The position numbers were made by a program, and so were the translations under genes. 64,000 bases of DNA from the NCBI RefSeq assembly GCF_021018805.1, contig NW_026961089.1, positions 62,001 through 126,000 of the forward strand, read 5' to 3'. Shown here piece by piece: positions 1-10,900 of this stretch. Below the pieces are notes generated by a model that was not told the DNA's origin, did no database searches, and worked only from the letters and a program-made list of their open reading frames with translations. How positions within the stretch are numbered: position 1 is the stretch's first letter; each line of letters starts with the position of its first letter. This DNA is from Prinia subflava. Taxonomy: Eukaryota > Chordata > Aves > Passeriformes > Cisticolidae.

Positions 1-168
1 CCGGTACTGCAAAAGGCAGGAAAGCGCCTTCAGCAGCTTCTCTATTTCTTGGGAACACAAACAACAGCCAAGACTTGTGTTTTGATCAACTCCAGAAAGC
101 AAACCATAGAAACCAAAAGCAGAGATCACTGTTCACTCTGTAAAGCAAATCTTTATGTTACATAGCTC
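1..168 (+). repeat. Partial C unit at left edge of window
   Basis: The window opens inside the full-length half of a C unit (CCGGTACTGCAAAAGG) and runs to GCTC at 165-168. The array therefore extends leftward beyond the window. Confidence 0.93.
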
Positions 169-422
169 TATCACAGAAACTTAGTAAATTAGGCAGTAAC
201 AGCTTTAGTTCTCCTTCTATGGACATGAAAGACACCAAAGGTGCAGCGTAAAAGCCAGAAATGGATAAGGCAAGAGAGGGTCTGCAGCAGCTTCTCTGCT
301 GGTTGGCAGCACAAACAACTAACATGACTTGTGTTTTCATCAACTCCAGAAAGCAAGCCATGGAAACCAAAAGCAGAGATCACTGTTCACTCTGAAAAGC
401 AAATCTTTATGTTACATAGCTC
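169..422 (+). repeat. Type A' monomer, 254 bp (exemplar)
   Basis: This is an A-type unit in which ACCAACCGGTG is replaced by ACCAAAGGTG, losing one base and the CpG-containing ACCGGT site. It also reads CCAGAAATGG instead of CCAGTAATGG. A' units occur only directly after C and are always followed by B, so they mark the start of most higher-order repeats. Later subtypes read AAGACAGAAATGG (from 18240 on) or CCAGTAATGG (55568, 58696, 61828). Confidence 0.9.
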
Positions 423-676
423 ATACATGGAACTCTATCAAATTAGGCAATACCAGCTTTGCTCTTGCTCTATAGACATGGGAAACACTAACTGGTACAG
501 AGTGTAAGCAAAGAAAGCATAAGGCATGAAAGTGTCTGCAGCAGCTTCTCTGGTGGTTGGCAACACAAGCAACTAACAAGACTTGTGTTTTGATCAACTC
601 CAGAAAGCAAACTATAGAAACCAAAAGCAGAGATCACTGTTCATTCTGTAAAGCAAATCTGTATGTTACATAGCTC

Positions 677-931
677 TATCACAGAAACTTAGTAAATTAG
701 GCAGTAACAGCTTTAGTTCTCCTTCTATGGACATGAAAGACACCAACCGGTGCAGCGTAAAAGCCAGTAATGGATAAAGCAAGAGAGGGTCTGCAGCAGC
801 TTCTCTGCTGGTTGGCAGCACAAACAACTAACATGACTTGTGTTTTCATCAACTCCAGAAAGCAAGCCATGGAAACCAAAAGCAGAAACCACTGTTCACT
901 CGGAAAAGCAAAGCTTTATGTTACAGTGCTC
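677..931 (+). repeat. Type A monomer, 255 bp (exemplar, form that precedes C)
   Basis: A units open with TATCACAGAAACTTAG and carry ACCGGTGCAGCG near base 70, a PstI site (CTGCAG), and CCATGG at about 194-199 of the unit. By hand count this one is 110 G+C of 255 (43%). Two right-end forms exist. Units followed by C, like this one, end with GAAACC, CACTCGG and ACAGTGCTC. Units followed by B end with GAGATC, CACTCTG and ACATAGCTC. The right end therefore predicts the next unit. CpG occurs only in ACCGGT, GCAGCG and, in the pre-C form, CTCGG. Confidence 0.93.
794..820. other. Overlapping dyad symmetries in A unit (exemplar)
   Basis: CAGCAG (794-799), loop CTTCT, CTGCTG (805-810) forms a perfect 6-bp inverted repeat. 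TGCTG (806-810), loop GTTGG, CAGCA (816-820) forms a second one sharing the same arm, so the two hairpins are mutually exclusive. Every A unit I read keeps both. Most single B units read CTCTGGTGG and lose the first. A role in cruciform formation is only a hypothesis. Confidence 0.6.
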
Positions 932-1295
932 TTTCATGGAAACTTAGCAAATTAAGCAGTAACAGCTTTGGTCTTGCTCTATAGACATGAGAAACATCAA
1001 CCGGTGGAGTGTCAAAGGAAAGGTTTCTGTTACATGGCTCTTTCATGGAAATCAAGCAAATTAGGAAGTACCCACCTTTATTCGTGGTCTGGTGACAAGC
1101 AAAACACATACATGTGCAAAGTGTAAACCGGTACTGCAAAAGGCAGGAAAGCGCCTTCAGCAGCTCCTCTATTTCTTGGGAACACAAACAACAGCCAAGA
1201 CTTGTGTTTTGATCAACTCCAGAAAGCAAACCATAGAAACCAAAAGCAGAGATCACTGTTCACTCTGTAAAGCAAATCTTTATGTTACATAGCTC
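932..1295 (+). repeat. Type C composite unit, 364 bp (exemplar)
   Basis: C consists of two monomer-derived pieces. Bases 932-1040 (109 bp) begin like a monomer (TTTCATGGAAACTTAGC, then CTATAGACATGAG and ACCGGTGG) but jump to a monomer end (CTGTTACATGGCTC), so about 146 bp of the middle and right half are missing. Bases 1041-1295 (255 bp) form a complete divergent monomer with TTCGTGGTCTGG, AAACCGGTACTG and AAAGCGCCTTCAGCAG, lacking the PstI site of A and B. C is always preceded by an A unit ending ACAGTGCTC. It ends every higher-order repeat. Confidence 0.9.
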
Positions 1296-1549
1296 TTACA
1301 TGGAACTCTACCAAATTAGGCAATACCAGCTTTGGTCTTGCTCTATAGACATGGGAAACACTAACTGGTACAGAGTGTAAGCAAAGAAAGCATAAGGCAT
1401 GAAAGTGTCTGCAGCAGCTTCTCTGGTGGTTGGCAACACAAGCAACTAACAAGACTTGTGTTTTGATCAACTCCAGAAAGCAAACTATAGAAACCAAAAG
1501 CAGAGATCACTGTTCATTCTGTAAAGCAAATCTGTATGTTACATAGCTC
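1296..1549 (+). repeat. Type B monomer, 254 bp (exemplar)
   Basis: B units open with TTACATGGAACTCTACC (or ATACATGG after A') and carry CTATAGACATGGG, ACTGGTACAGAG, PstI (CTGCAG) and TTTTGATCAACTCC, which contains a BclI site. By hand count this unit is 101 G+C of 254 (40%) and has no CpG. Compared with A by hand alignment, the right-hand 140 bases differ at about 11 positions, whereas about 98 bases of the left half differ at about 26. When two B units are adjacent, the first ends in TACATTGCTC rather than TACATAGCTC. Confidence 0.93.
1435..1462. other. 8-bp inverted repeat in B unit (exemplar)
   Basis: AACACAAG (1435-1442) and CTTGTGTT (1455-1462) are perfect reverse complements around a 12-base loop. 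In C the equivalent is a 7-bp version, AACACAA (1181-1187) with TTGTGTT (1202-1208). In A only CACAA and TTGTG remain paired. The right arm lies in the most conserved part of the monomer. Confidence 0.6.
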
Positions 1550-2676
1550 TATCACAGAAACTTAGTAAATTAGGCAGTAACAGCTTTAGTTCTCCTTCTA
1601 TGGACATGAAAGACACCAACCGGTGCAGCGTAAAAGCCAGTAATGGATAAAGCAAGAGAGGGTCTGCAGCAGCTTCTCTGCTGGTTGGCAGCACAAACAA
1701 CTAACATGACTTGTGTTTTCATCAACTCCAGAAAGCAAGCCATGGAAACCAAAAGCAGAAACCACTGTTCACTCGGAAAAGCAAAGCTTTATGTTACAGT
1801 GCTCTTTCATGGAAACTTAGCAAATTAAGCAGTAACAGCTTTGGTCTTGCTCTATAGACATGAGAAACATCAACCGGTGGAGTGTCAAAGGAAAGGTTTC
1901 TGTTACATGGCTCTTTCATGGAAATCAAGCAAATTAGGAAGTACCCACCTTTATTCGTGGTCTGGTGACAAGCAAAACACATACATGTGCAAAGTGTAAA
2001 CCGGTACTGCAAAAGGCAGGAAAGCGCCTTCAGCAGCTTCTCTATTTCTTGGGAACACAAACAACAGCCAAGACTTGTGTTTTGATCAACTCCAGAAAGC
2101 AAACCATAGAAACCAAAAGCAGAGATCACTGTTCACTCTGTAAAGCAAATCTTTATGTTACATAGCTCTATCACAGAAACTTAGTAAATTAGGCAGTAAC
2201 AGCTTTAGTTCTCCTTCTATGGACATGAAAGACACCAAAGGTGCAGCGTAAAAGCCAGAAATGGATAAGGCAAGAGAGGGTCTGCAGCAGCTTCTCTGCT
2301 GGTTGGCAGCACAAACAACTAACATGACTTGTGTTTTCATCAACTCCAGAAAGCAAGCCATGGAAACCAAAAGCAGAGATCACAGTTCATTCTGTAAAGC
2401 AAATCTTTATGTTACATAGCTCTTACATGGAACTCTATCAAATTAGGCAATACCAGCTTTGGTCTTGCTCTATAGACATGGGAAACACTAACTGGTACAG
2501 AGTGTAAGCAAAGAAAGCATAAGGCATGAAAGTGTCTGCAGAAGCTTCTCTGGTGGTTGGCAACACAAGCAACTAACAAGACTTGTGTTTTGATCAACTC
2601 CAGAAAGCAAACCATAGAAACCAAAAGCAGAGATCACAGTTCACTCTGTAAAGCAAATCTTTATGTTACATAGCTC

Positions 2677-2931
2677 TATCACAGAAACTTAGTAAATTAG
2701 GCAGTAACAGCTTTAGTTCTCCTCCTATGGACATGAAAGACACCAACCGGTGCAGCGTAAAAGCCAGTAATGGATAAGGCAAGAGAGGGTCTGCAGCAGC
2801 TTCTCTGCTGGTTGGCAGCACAAACAACTAACATGACTTGTGTTTTCATCAACTCCAGAAAGCAAGCCATGGAAACCAAAAGCAGAGATCACTGTTCACT
2901 CTGAAAAGCAAATCTTTATGTTACATAGCTC
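2677..2931 (+). repeat. Type A monomer, 255 bp (exemplar, form that precedes B)
   Basis: This A unit differs from the pre-C form at the right end: it has GAGATC and CACTCTG instead of GAAACC and CACTCGG, and ends ACATAGCTC. Its left half has CCTCCTATGG and GGATAAGGCAAG where pre-C A units have CCTTCTATGG and GGATAAAGCAAG. These linked differences separate two A lineages and allow hybrid A units to be recognised, for instance at 58077-58331. Confidence 0.88.
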
Positions 2932-4058
2932 TTACATGGAACTCTACCAAATTAGGCAATACCAGCTTTGGTCTTGCTCTATAGACATGGGAAACACTAA
3001 CTGGTACAGAGTGTAAGCAAGTAAAGGATAAGGCATGAAAGTGTCTGCAGCAGCTTCTCTGCTGGTTGGCAACACAAGCAACTAACAAGACTTGTGTTTT
3101 GATCAACTCCAGAAAGCAAACTATAGAAACCAAAAGCAGAGATCACAGTTCACTCTGTAAAGCAAATCTTTATGTTACATTGCTCTTACATGGAACTCTA
3201 CCAAATTAGGCAATACCAGCTTTGCTCTTGCTCTATAGACATGGGAAACACTAACTGGTACAGAGTGTAAGCAAAGAAAGCATAAGGCATGAAAGTGTCT
3301 GCAGCAGCTTCTCTGGTGGTTGGCAACACAAGCAACTAACAAGACTTGTGTTTTGATCAACTCCAGAAAGCAAACTATAGAAACCAAAAGCAGAGATCAC
3401 TGTTCACTCTGTAAAGCAAATCTGTATGTTACATAGCTCTATCACAGAAACTTAGTAAATTAGGCAGTAACAGCTTTAGTTCTCCTTCTATGGACATGAA
3501 AGACACCAACCGGTGCAGCGTAAAAGCCAGTAATGGATAAAGCAAGAGAGTGTCTGCAGCAGCTTCTCTGCTGGTTGGCAGCACAAACAACTAACATGAC
3601 TTGTGTTTTCATCAACTCCAGAAAGCAAGCCATGGAAACCAAAAGCAGAAACCACTGTTCACTCGGAAAAGCAAAGCTTTATGTTACAGTGCTCTTTCAT
3701 GGAAACTTTGCAAATTAAGCAGTAACAGCTTTGGTCTTGCTCTATAGACATGAGAAACATCAACCGGTGGAGTGTCAAAGGAAAGGTTTCTGTTACATGG
3801 CTCTTTCATGGAAATCAAGCAAATTAGGAAGTACCCACCTTTATTCGTGGTCTGGTGACAAGCAAAACACATACATGTGCAAAGTGTAAACCGGTACTGC
3901 AAAAGGCAGGAAAGCGCCTTCAGCAGCTTCTCTATTTCTTGGGAACACAAACAACAGCCAAGACTTGTGTTTTGATCAACTCCAGAAAGCAAACCATAGA
4001 AACCAAAAGCAGAGATCACTGTTCACTCTGTAAAGCAAATCTTTATGTTACATAGCTC

Positions 4059-7000
4059 TATCACAGAAACTTAGTAAATTAGGCAGTAACAGCTTTAGTT
4101 CTCCTTCTATGGACATGAAAGACACCAAAGGTGCAGCGTAAAAGCCAGAAATGGATAAGGCAAGAGAGGGTCTGCAGCAGCTTCTCTGCTGGTTGGCAGC
4201 ACAAACAACTAACATGACTTGTGTTTTCATCAACTCCAGAAAGCAAGCCATGGAAACCAAAAGCAGAGATCACTGTTCACTCTGAAAAGCAAATCTTTAT
4301 GTTACATAGCTCATACATGGAACTCTATCAAATTAGGCAATACCAGCTTTGCTCTTGCTCTATAGACATGGGAAACACTAACTGGTACAGAGTGTAAGCA
4401 AAGAAAGCATAAGGCATGAAAGTGTCTGCAGCAGCTTCTCTGGTGGTTGGCAACACAAGCAACTAACAAGACTTGTGTTTTGATCAACTCCAGAAAGCAA
4501 ACTATAGAAACCAAAAGCAGAGATCACTGTTCATTCTGTAAAGCAAATCTGTATGTTACATAGCTCTATCACAGAAACTTAGTAAATTAGGCAGTAACAG
4601 CTTTAGTTCTCCTTCTATGGACATGAAAGACACCAACCGGTGCAGCGTAAAAGCCAGTAATGGATAAAGCAAGAGAGGGTCTGCAGCAGCTTCTCTGCTG
4701 GTTGGCAGCACAAACAACTAACATGACTTGTGTTTTCATCAACTCCAGAAAGCAAGCCATGGAAACCAAAAGCAGAAACCACTGTTCACTCGGAAAAGCA
4801 AAGCTTTATGTTACAGTGCTCTTTCATGGAAACTTAGCAAATTAAGCAGTAACAGCTTTGGTCTTGCTCTATAGACATGAGAAACATCAACCGGTGGAGT
4901 GTCAAAGGAAAGGTTTCTGTTACATGGCTCTTTCATGGAAATCAAGCAAATTAGGAAGTACCCACCTTTATTCGTGGTCTGGTGACAAGCAAAACACATA
5001 CATGTGCAAAGTGTAAACCGGTACTGCAAAAGGCAGGAAAGCGCCTTCAGCAGCTCCTCTATTTCTTGGGAACACAAACAACAGCCAAGACTTGTGTTTT
5101 GATCAACTCCAGAAAGCAAACCATAGAAACCAAAAGCAGAGATCACTGTTCACTCTGTAAAGCAAATCTTTATGTTACATAGCTCTTACATGGAACTCTA
5201 CCAAATTAGGCAATACCAGCTTTGGTCTTGCTCTATAGACATGGGAAACACTAACTGGTACAGAGTGTAAGCAAAGAAAGCATAAGGCATGAAAGTGTCT
5301 GCAGCAGCTTCTCTGGTGGTTGGCAACACAAGCAACTAACAAGACTTGTGTTTTGATCAACTCCAGAAAGCAAACTATAGAAACCAAAAGCAGAGATCAC
5401 TGTTCATTCTGTAAAGCAAATCTGTATGTTACATAGCTCTATCACAGAAACTTAGTAAATTAGGCAGTAACAGCTTTAGTTCTCCTTCTATGGACATGAA
5501 AGACACCAACCGGTGCAGCGTAAAAGCCAGTAATGGATAAAGCAAGAGAGGGTCTGCAGCAGCTTCTCTGCTGGTTGGCAGCACAAACAACTAACATGAC
5601 TTGTGTTTTCATCAACTCCAGAAAGCAAGCCATGGAAACCAAAAGCAGAAACCACTGTTCACTCGGAAAAGCAAAGCTTTATGTTACAGTGCTCTTTCAT
5701 GGAAACTTAGCAAATTAAGCAGTAACAGCTTTGGTCTTGCTCTATAGACATGAGAAACATCAACCGGTGGAGTGTCAAAGGAAAGGTTTCTGTTACATGG
5801 CTCTTTCATGGAAATCAAGCAAATTAGGAAGTACCCACCTTTATTCGTGGTCTGGTGACAAGCAAAACACATACATGTGCAAAGTGTAAACCGGTACTGC
5901 AAAAGGCAGGAAAGCGCCTTCAGCAGCTTCTCTATTTCTTGGGAACACAAACAACAGCCAAGACTTGTGTTTTGATCAACTCCAGAAAGCAAACCATAGA
6001 AACCAAAAGCAGAGATCACTGTTCACTCTGTAAAGCAAATCTTTATGTTACATAGCTCTATCACAGAAACTTAGTAAATTAGGCAGTAACAGCTTTAGTT
6101 CTCCTTCTATGGACATGAAAGACACCAAAGGTGCAGCGTAAAAGCCAGAAATGGATAAGGCAAGAGAGGGTCTGCAGCAGCTTCTCTGCTGGTTGGCAGC
6201 ACAAACAACTAACATGACTTGTGTTTTCATCAACTCCAGAAAGCAAGCCATGGAAACCAAAAGCAGAGATCACAGTTCATTCTGTAAAGCAAATCTTTAT
6301 GTTACATAGCTCTTACATGGAACTCTATCAAATTAGGCAATACCAGCTTTGGTCTTGCTCTATAGACATGGGAAACACTAACTGGTACAGAGTGTAAGCA
6401 AAGAAAGCATAAGGCATGAAAGTGTCTGCAGAAGCTTCTCTGGTGGTTGGCAACACAAGCAACTAACAAGACTTGTGTTTTGATCAACTCCAGAAAGCAA
6501 ACCATAGAAACCAAAAGCAGAGATCACAGTTCACTCTGTAAAGCAAATCTTTATGTTACATAGCTCTATCACAGAAACTTAGTAAATTAGGCAGTAACAG
6601 CTTTAGTTCTCCTCCTATGGACATGAAAGACACCAACCGGTGCAGCGTAAAAGCCAGTAATGGATAAGGCAAGAGAGGGTCTGCAGCAGCTTCTCTGCTG
6701 GTTGGCAGCACAAACAACTAACATGACTTGTGTTTTCATCAACTCCAGAAAGCAAGCCATGGAAACCAAAAGCAGAGATCACTGTTCACTCTGAAAAGCA
6801 AATCTTTATGTTACATAGCTCTTACATGGAACTCTACCAAATTAGGCAATACCAGCTTTGGTCTTGCTCTATAGACATGGGAAACACTAACTGGTACAGA
6901 GTGTAAGCAAGTAAAGGATAAGGCATGAAAGTGTCTGCAGCAGCTTCTCTGCTGGTTGGCAACACAAGCAACTAACAAGACTTGTGTTTTGATCAACTCC

Positions 7001-7948
7001 AGAAAGCAAACTATAGAAACCAAAAGCAGAGATCACAGTTCACTCTGTAAAGCAAATCTTTATGTTACATTGCTCTTACATGGAACTCTACCAAATTAGG
7101 CAATACCAGCTTTGCTCTTGCTCTATAGACATGGGAAACACTAACTGGTACAGAGTGTAAGCAAAGAAAGCATAAGGCATGAAAGTGTCTGCAGCAGCTT
7201 CTCTGGTGGTTGGCAACACAAGCAACTAACAAGACTTGTGTTTTGATCAACTCCAGAAAGCAAACTATAGAAACCAAAAGCAGAGATCACTGTTCACTCT
7301 GTAAAGCAAATCTGTATGTTACATAGCTCTATCACAGAAACTTAGTAAATTAGGCAGTAACAGCTTTAGTTCTCCTTCTATGGACATGAAAGACACCAAC
7401 CGGTGCAGCGTAAAAGCCAGTAATGGATAAAGCAAGAGAGTGTCTGCAGCAGCTTCTCTGCTGGTTGGCAGCACAAACAACTAACATGACTTGTGTTTTC
7501 ATCAACTCCAGAAAGCAAGCCATGGAAACCAAAAGCAGAAACCACTGTTCACTCGGAAAAGCAAAGCTTTATGTTACAGTGCTCTTTCATGGAAACTTTG
7601 CAAATTAAGCAGTAACAGCTTTGGTCTTGCTCTATAGACATGAGAAACATCAACCGGTGGAGTGTCAAAGGAAAGGTTTCTGTTACATGGCTCTTTCATG
7701 GAAATCAAGCAAATTAGGAAGTACCCACCTTTATTCGTGGTCTGGTGACAAGCAAAACACATACATGTGCAAAGTGTAAACCGGTACTGCAAAAGGCAGG
7801 AAAGCGCCTTCAGCAGCTTCTCTATTTCTTGGGAACACAAACAACAGCCAAGACTTGTGTTTTGATCAACTCCAGAAAGCAAACCATAGAAACCAAAAGC
7901 AGAGATCACTGTTCACTCTGTAAAGCAAATCTTTATGTTACATAGCTC
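4059..7948 (+). repeat. Higher-order repeat copy 2, 14 units, 3890 bp
   Basis: Same unit order and lengths as 169-4058, offset by exactly 3890 bp: 4059, 4313, 4567, 4822, 5186, 5440, 5695, 6059, 6313, 6567, 6822, 7076, 7330, 7585. At every diagnostic site I compared, including the HindIII-creating base in the B at 6313 and CAGCTCCTCT in the first C, it matches copy 1. This indicates very recent duplication or strong homogenisation. Confidence 0.93.
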
Positions 7949-10900
7949 TATCACAGAAACTTAGTAAATTAGGCAGTAACAGCTTTAGTTCTCCTTCTAT
8001 GGACATGAAAGACACCAAAGGTGCAGCGTAAAAGCCAGAAATGGATAAGGCAAGAGAGGGTCTGCAGCAGCTTCTCTGCTGGTTGGCAGCACAAACAACT
8101 AACATGACTTGTGTTTTCATCAACTCCAGAAAGCAAGCCATGGAAACCAAAAGCAGAGATCACTGTTCACTCTGAAAAGCAAATCTTTATGTTACATAGC
8201 TCATACATGGAACTCTATCAAATTAGGCAATACCAGCTTTGCTCTTGCTCTATAGACATGGGAAACACTAACTGGTACAGAGTGTAAGCAAAGAAAGCAT
8301 AAGGCATGAAAGTGTCTGCAGCAGCTTCTCTGGTGGTTGGCAACACAAGCAACTAACAAGACTTGTGTTTTGATCAACTCCAGAAAGCAAACTATAGAAA
8401 CCAAAAGCAGAGATCACTGTTCATTCTGTAAAGCAAATCTGTATGTTACATAGCTCTATCACAGAAACTTAGTAAATTAGGCAGTAACAGCTTTAGTTCT
8501 CCTTCTATGGACATGAAAGACACCAACCGGTGCAGCGTAAAAGCCAGTAATGGATAAAGCAAGAGAGGGTCTGCAGCAGCTTCTCTGCTGGTTGGCAGCA
8601 CAAACAACTAACATGACTTGTGTTTTCATCAACTCCAGAAAGCAAGCCATGGAAACCAAAAGCAGAAACCACTGTTCACTCGGAAAAGCAAAGCTTTATG
8701 TTACAGTGCTCTTTCATGGAAACTTAGCAAATTAAGCAGTAACAGCTTTGGTCTTGCTCTATAGACATGAGAAACATCAACCGGTGGAGTGTCAAAGGAA
8801 AGGTTTCTGTTACATGGCTCTTTCATGGAAATCAAGCAAATTAGGAAGTACCCACCTTTATTCGTGGTCTGGTGACAAGCAAAACACATACATGTGCAAA
8901 GTGTAAACCGGTACTGCAAAAGGCAGGAAAGCGCCTTCAGCAGCTCCTCTATTTCTTGGGAACACAAACAACAGCCAAGACTTGTGTTTTGATCAACTCC
9001 AGAAAGCAAACCATAGAAACCAAAAGCAGAGATCACTGTTCACTCTGTAAAGCAAATCTTTATGTTACATAGCTCTTACATGGAACTCTACCAAATTAGG
9101 CAATACCAGCTTTGGTCTTGCTCTATAGACATGGGAAACACTAACTGGTACAGAGTGTAAGCAAAGAAAGCATAAGGCATGAAAGTGTCTGCAGCAGCTT
9201 CTCTGGTGGTTGGCAACACAAGCAACTAACAAGACTTGTGTTTTGATCAACTCCAGAAAGCAAACTATAGAAACCAAAAGCAGAGATCACTGTTCATTCT
9301 GTAAAGCAAATCTGTATGTTACATAGCTCTATCACAGAAACTTAGTAAATTAGGCAGTAACAGCTTTAGTTCTCCTTCTATGGACATGAAAGACACCAAC
9401 CGGTGCAGCGTAAAAGCCAGTAATGGATAAAGCAAGAGAGGGTCTGCAGCAGCTTCTCTGCTGGTTGGCAGCACAAACAACTAACATGACTTGTGTTTTC
9501 ATCAACTCCAGAAAGCAAGCCATGGAAACCAAAAGCAGAAACCACTGTTCACTCGGAAAAGCAAAGCTTTATGTTACAGTGCTCTTTCATGGAAACTTAG
9601 CAAATTAAGCAGTAACAGCTTTGGTCTTGCTCTATAGACATGAGAAACATCAACCGGTGGAGTGTCAAAGGAAAGGTTTCTGTTACATGGCTCTTTCATG
9701 GAAATCAAGCAAATTAGGAAGTACCCACCTTTATTCGTGGTCTGGTGACAAGCAAAACACATACATGTGCAAAGTGTAAACCGGTACTGCAAAAGGCAGG
9801 AAAGCGCCTTCAGCAGCTTCTCTATTTCTTGAGAACACAAACAACAGACAAGACTTGTGTTTTGATCAACTCCAGAAAGCAAACCATAGAAACCAAAAGC
9901 AGAGATCACAGTTCACTCTGTAAAGCAAATCTTTATGTTACATAGCTCTATCACAGAAACTTAGTAAATTAGGCAGTAACAGCTTTAGTTCTCCTCCTAT
10001 GGACATGAAAGACACCAACAGGTGCAGCGTAAAAGCCAGTAATGGATAAGGCAAGAGAGGGTCTGCAGCAGCTTCTCTGCTGGTTGGCAGCACAAACAAC
10101 TAACATGACTTGTGTTTTCATCAACTCCAGAAAGCAAGCCATGGAAACCAAAAGCAGAGATCACAGTTCATTCTGTAAAGCAAATCTTTATGTTACATAG
10201 CTCTTACATGGAACTCTATCAAATTAGGCAATACCAGCTTTGGTCTTGCTCTATAGACATGGGAAACACTAACTGGTACAGAGTGTAAGCAAAGAAAGCA
10301 TAAGGCATGAAAGTGTCTGCAGCAGCTTCTCTGGTGGTTGGCAACACAAGCAACTAACAAGACTTGTGTTTTGATCAACTCCAGAAAGCAAACCATAGAA
10401 ACCAAAAGCAGAGATCACAGTTCACTCTGTAAAGCAAATCTTTATGTTACATAGCTCTATCACAGAAACTTAGTAAATTAGGCAGTAACAGCTTTAGTTC
10501 TCCTCCTATGGACATGAAAGACACCAACCGGTGCAGCGTAAAAGCCAGTAATGGATAAGGCAAGAGAGGGTCTGCAGCAGCTTCTCTGCTGGTTGGCAGC
10601 ACAAACAACTAACATGACTTGTGTTTTCATCAACTCCAGAAAGCAAGCCATGGAAACCAAAAGCAGAGATCACTGTTCACTCTGAAAAGCAAATCTTTAT
10701 GTTACATAGCTCTTACATGGAACTCTACCAAATTAGGCAATACCAGCTTTGGTCTTGCTCTATAGACATGGGAAACACTAACTGGTACAGAGTGTAAGCA
10801 AGTAAAGGATAAGGCATGAAAGTGTCTGCAGCAGCTTCTCTGCTGGTTGGCAACACAAGCAACTAACAAGACTTGTGTTTTGATCAACTCCAGAAAGCAA

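Larger units (their letters stand above)
169..4058 (+). repeat. Higher-order repeat copy 1, 14 units, 3890 bp
   Basis: Unit order is A' B A C | B A C | A' B A B B A C. Unit starts: 169, 423, 677, 932, 1296, 1550, 1805, 2169, 2423, 2677, 2932, 3186, 3440 and 3695. It reads as three modules ending in C, of 1127, 873 and 1890 bp. The B at 2423 has a private GCAGAAGCTTCTC (HindIII site), and the first C has CAGCTCCTCT instead of CAGCTTCTCT. Both markers are repeated 3890 bp downstream. Confidence 0.93.

Noticed and set aside
1079..1095. Possible CENP-B box in the C unit (ATTCGTGGTCTGGTGAC)
   Set aside because: It has TTCG at the left, but the required central A and the right CGGG are absent, and some units have lost the CG. 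It does not meet the motif.
921..1256. Recurring 111-codon minus-strand reading frame across A/C, and 60-70 codon frames in A and B
   Set aside because: They recur only because the DNA is tandemly repeated. Overlapping frames exist on both strands, there is no recognisable domain, and the 111-codon frame is broken by a 4-bp insertion in the C units at 59459 and 62591.
1340..1352. TATA-like CTCTATAGACATG in B and C as a promoter
   Set aside because: One short AT-rich match per repeat unit with no downstream gene or initiator evidence is expected by chance in this composition.
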